A DNA stretch of 64,000 nucleotides from Camarhynchus parvulus (Eukaryota > Chordata > Aves > Passeriformes > Thraupidae). The stretch is taken from contig NC_044584.1 in NCBI RefSeq assembly GCF_901933205.1, positions 11,263,001 to 11,327,000 of the forward strand. Direction: 5' to 3'. A program made the position numbers and the translations under genes. Below are positions 60,360 to 64,000 of this stretch, piece after piece. The first letter of the stretch is position 1, and each line of letters begins with the position of its first letter. Under the pieces are notes generated by a model, which did not search any database, was not told where the DNA came from, and was given only the letters and a program-made list of their open reading frames with translations.

Positions 60360-62163
60360 TGTTGCACACAGATATATGTATATATATATATGGAAAAATA
60401 TCTATTGCCATTCTTGCCATGATCATCTTATGGGGTTTTATTTCAAAGCCCTTCTCCTCCAGAAGCAATGTTTTTCTGTCATGCATGAGTGAAGGAGTAT
60501 GTCAGCTCCCCCCTGCCCTCCCTCCTCGAGGCAAAGGAAGCATGTGCTTGTTTTAGGGATCCTTTATTTCATTTTGTATGTAACTAGATGGCCTTAGTAA
60601 CCAAGTAGGGTAGGGGTGGATATTGCATGCTATCCAGTGACTTAGAAATACATTTTGCTTGTTATGAGCGGAGCTTTGATCAAATAAGATAATATTTAAG
60701 ATAATGATAGCCACCCAGAAGACACGTAATTTGGAACAATAAAAAAACTATTACCATCACTTGCCTGCAGACTTTTGCTTTTAAAAACCAGTTAGAAAAA
60801 AAATCCCTTATAAAACTCTTAGCATAAAAACATATAAGATGACCATGGCATAAATGGTAGGACAGGTTTCTTTTAAAGAGTTTATCATGCTACAACCAAG
60901 ATTTATGAATTATAATACACATCTTACAGACCTTTGACAAAAACTATACAAGACATAGTTATCTTAAGAAACTTTCTTTTTCTAGATGTGACTGAATTGA
61001 TAAATAGAGTTCTCAATCCTGCTTCTGATGAAGTTGTTTGGGATTTCAGGGCTTTTGCAAAGATATGGCCAGACCTTACAAACTGCAATTCACATGACGA
61101 GTCTCACTGGCTTAGTCATGTGGACTATTCACTGAATAAAAAATTAGCAGGATTGGGTTTAATGTGTGGTGGTGAATGTGTGGCAATAGATTTAGGAGGG
61201 TCTTTATTTTCCAACTTTTTACAATTAGTGATGAGCAACTTTTTTTTGTAAGTCACTAGTCTGTGATGTAAAATGCCCCAAAATAAAACTGTAATTGAAG
61301 AAAGGCACCTTTCTGTTAACTTATATTTTTGTTACAGTATTTACTTTTGCCTTTTTTGAAAGTTTTCTAGAATGTAGAGCATCTGTGAACAACATGAATA
61401 AGGAACTAAGCACAAGCCTTTCACAGTTCTCCTGATTATAATTAGCTTTTATACTATAAAAGCTACTATGTTGTCCCTTGATGGTTATGTGCTCATGGTG
61501 TTTCCATGCAGAAAAATGAAATCAAAAAGCATCTGACAAAAGTATCTATTAGCAAAACAAGATTTAAAATGACCAGCTTTTGATCAATGGCAGGAAAAGA
61601 GTTCAAAGTCCTACAGATCCTGTCCAGCTTTCAGATGGGTTGAGGGTGTTTGATTTTGACACTTGCCAGAAAATATGTAGCATCTTCAGAAGAACACTCT
61701 CAATACATCCAGCTGCTTCTATAAACAAGGTACATGAAATACTTTAGAATTAGCTGTTTCTGCTTTTATTCTAAACACAGGCATCTTGCTTGGCTTTGTC
61801 TGAGCTTGATGCCTTGGGTCTAACCAAAGGCCATACAAAAGGGAGCATTGTAGCTTTTATAACAAAACAATTGGATTATTCTACCAACTTACAGGATTAC
61901 AAAGCAGGTGCTTTTTATTAATTGATGAGAGCTAAAGCTCATTTTTGATAGATAATATATATTTATTAAATGTATTAACGTGTGTTTTATAACGTACCCT
62001 TTTTCCTGCTGATTGTTGCATACTGGTATCTTATTAAGTACATCTTTCAAGGGTTTTCAAGACAATCAATGCGTACCATGATGACTGTACATAAGTATAC
62101 AAAACTACAAAGGTTGTAAAGCATGGGCAAATGTTTTATTTTCAAAATGCTGTTCTTAACGAG

Positions 62164-62215
62164 AATAAAGGCTTTACTATTTACTTACAATGTTTGTGTC
62201 CTCTTGGTTTTAAAA
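62164..62215 (+). terminator. GPRC5B: best candidate poly(A) site of GPRC5B
   Basis: AATAAA at 62164-62169 is followed at 20-45 bases by a GT/T-rich element (TGTTTGTGTCCTCTTGGTTT). This is close to the textbook arrangement. An alternative upstream signal is at 61282-61287 and a further one at 62819-62824. Confidence 0.5.
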
Positions 62216-64000
62216 TCCACACAGATTTTTTTTTCCATTGCAGTGAGCACTGCTACACAGAGAATTGCTCCTTGGTGCAGTTCCTCAGTGTTAAACTGAA
62301 GGAAAGGGCTCCTAAAGCACATTCCTCCACCTCTGGCCACATTCCCACACCTACCCCTGGCTCTGGCACCTATCAAACCCATGAGCCAGTCAAGGAGCTC
62401 AGCAGCCAAACTCTTAACACAAAAGAGATGCTTTTTCCCCTGTTGGCTCAGCAGTTTCCTGTTCTGGTTCAATTGCTTGTGAAAAGGAGAGGACAGAAGA
62501 ATTCAGCTGGGTTTGAAGAGTGCAGAATGAGAGTTTTTTCTTCAAATAGTTTGATTTTCCAGAGCTGGTGTAAGAACCATCATCACCAACCAGGAGCAAC
62601 CCCAAGGGTGGGTACTGGTGTAAGAGTGAAGACAAGGTCTGTGCAAGTGAAGGAAGAAATCCATGTGGACCCACAGCAAGAGGTTTTATTAGGTGTTCAG
62701 TCAAAACAACTACACCTTTGACTTACATGGAATTATTTGTAGTTCTACTATCTTCTCTAACTGTGAAATTATAAAGGCATAAATAGGACTGTTCTTGACA
62801 GGACTAAGTTAAAAAAACAATAAAGATTCCTTAGCAAGGAGCCCAATCTGATTTTTACTGTGCTTGGACCTGATAAAAGTAAGTAGCCTGCATAAGATTG
62901 CTGAAAATGCTGACACTGGGATCTTAATTCTACACTTTCCCAGCACATGTGCTAAGTGGTAACAAAAGGGCCTTTGACTTTTTTCTCCCCTGCAGAAATG
63001 CAGAGCAACCCCAGCTCTCATTGCCTTCCATTGGAATTGCAGGGGCACAGCATTTCTGCAAATTAGACCATTCTGAGCAGAGCCTGGATTTGTAAATTGT
63101 CATAGCTCTGCAGGAGTCAGAGAACTCCAGTTTATGATAAATGAAGATTTAACACTTGCCTACATGTGGATAAAACCCCTTTTCATTTCATCCAGAGTTT
63201 TGTTCCTGTCAGAAAAGGGTTTAAGTGAGCATTCAGGAACACAAGATAAATAGAGATTCAACATTTTTGGCTAGATGTGCACCATTCCATCTGTTTTAAC
63301 GGAATTGTGCTCACTTAGACTACAACTGAATTTTGTCCTGGCATGCTGGGTCCTTACATAACCTGCCCTTGATTTACAATACCCCACATGTAAAACTTTA
63401 ATGCTAAAAGGGTTTCTAAATCAGTATCACAAAGTCCATGAGCTCTGTGCTTTGCAATTTTAGTAAGGAAACTAAAATTGAGATGATGAAGGATTTTGTG
63501 TACGTTAGTCCAGCTCTTCTGATTTGCTTCCCACTGCAACCATTAAAAAAAAAAAAATTAACAGGCACAGAAACAGAAAAGAAACCATCCATACTTCCTC
63601 AGCAAATACTCTTACTCAATAAATAAATAAAAATCCCCTGCTAGACCCAAAATGTGTATTTCTTCTTTGCATGGTATTTTTTTCATGTTTTGACACAGCT
63701 TCAGCACTCAGATACTTGCACACAGTTCTTTGTGCAGCTGTGGGAGTTGTGCATGTGTAGCTGAGGGCAGAGCTGTTTGCTAGTAAGAAGTCACTGGATT
63801 AAAAAAAAATTGAGAGCAGCTCTTTGAGGTTTTTGCTTTGAAGAATTTTTCAATTAAAAGTCAGTGATGAAGTCATACAGTTCACCTAGCATATAAATAT
63901 ATTTTTGTCACTTAGGACAACAAGCAAGGTCAATAAAGAATAGTTTCTCTGTGTCTCAGTGGAAAGAAGAATGTTATCCATGTGATTGCTAAGGGTCTGC
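62216..64000. other. downstream flank, no gene seen
   Basis: No exon of a neighbouring gene is recognised on either strand. From remembered mammalian order the next gene should be IQCK in the opposite orientation, but none of its protein is visible here. A 196-codon frame starting at 62131 and ending at 62721 overlaps the poly(A) candidate and has no recognisable content. Its 62.23-62.70 kb part is richer in GC than its surroundings. Confidence 0.5.

Larger units (their letters stand above)
58781..62190 (+). other. GPRC5B: probable GPRC5B 3' UTR
   Basis: This is a long tract of mostly AT-rich sequence after the stop codon. It includes a CpG-rich patch (59220-59700) and an ancient palindromic repeat (60265-60359). 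AATAAA occurs at 61282-61287 and 62164-62169; the latter has the better downstream element. A short (TA) run lies at 60373-60392. The extent is inferred from these signals and from the known tendency of this gene to have a long 3' UTR. Confidence 0.5.

Noticed and set aside
60934..61251. 105-codon frame in the GPRC5B 3' UTR
   Set aside because: No recognisable family and no coding context; it is within the likely UTR.
62200..64000. Search for the 3' end of a convergent IQCK gene on the minus strand
   Set aside because: No frame matches the remembered IQCK C-terminal region, so the gene is not called in this window.

Overview
The window is vertebrate nuclear DNA and most likely from a bird, probably a songbird. 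It holds two intron-bearing G-protein-coupled receptor genes whose proteins are easily recognised (GPR139 and GPRC5B). Interspersed repeats are sparse: one short CR1-like fragment and one LTR-like fragment of songbird style. The two GPCR genes lie about 45 kb apart on the same strand, as I remember the human 16p12.3 neighbourhood. The songbird call rests on remembered repeat style and is less certain than the gene calls.

Layout. Bases 2-739 are the 3' part of the last coding exon of GPR139 (+). The probable 3' UTR follows, with a 14-bp minisatellite (2452-2724) and several poly(A) signals, the best at 4408. From about 4.45 to 45 kb I find no gene. This long spacer holds a CpG-rich patch (8.74-9.04 kb), the CR1 fragment (9.2 kb), a 42-bp minisatellite (29.5 kb), the LTR-like fragment with a GC-rich neighbour (29.9-30.5 kb), a duplicated cassette of about 100 bp (30.7 and 32.6 kb), a MIR-type SINE fossil (43.9 kb) and a 23-bp tandem repeat (44.5 kb).

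A TG microsatellite (45.36 kb) leads into a CpG island (about 45.1-46.56 kb) that holds the GPRC5B promoter and non-coding first exon. GPRC5B coding exons are 51804-52809, 57267-57379 and 58736-58780. Spliced together they give a 387-residue receptor in an uninterrupted frame. A long 3' UTR probably runs to a signal at 62164. It contains a second CpG-rich patch and an ancient palindromic repeat. The rest is featureless flank.

The two genes are orphan receptors of different classes (GPR139 class A, GPRC5B class C group 5). The sequence shows no shared pathway between them. I found no operon, CRISPR array, tRNA, rRNA or previously undescribed multi-gene system. The best leads are an abrupt third-position GC change inside the GPR139 exon, a start-stop uORF in the GPRC5B leader, a purine-rich tract behind its promoter, a possible intronic-polyadenylation isoform, an antisense 142-codon frame in GPRC5B intron 2, and two orphan CpG-rich patches.
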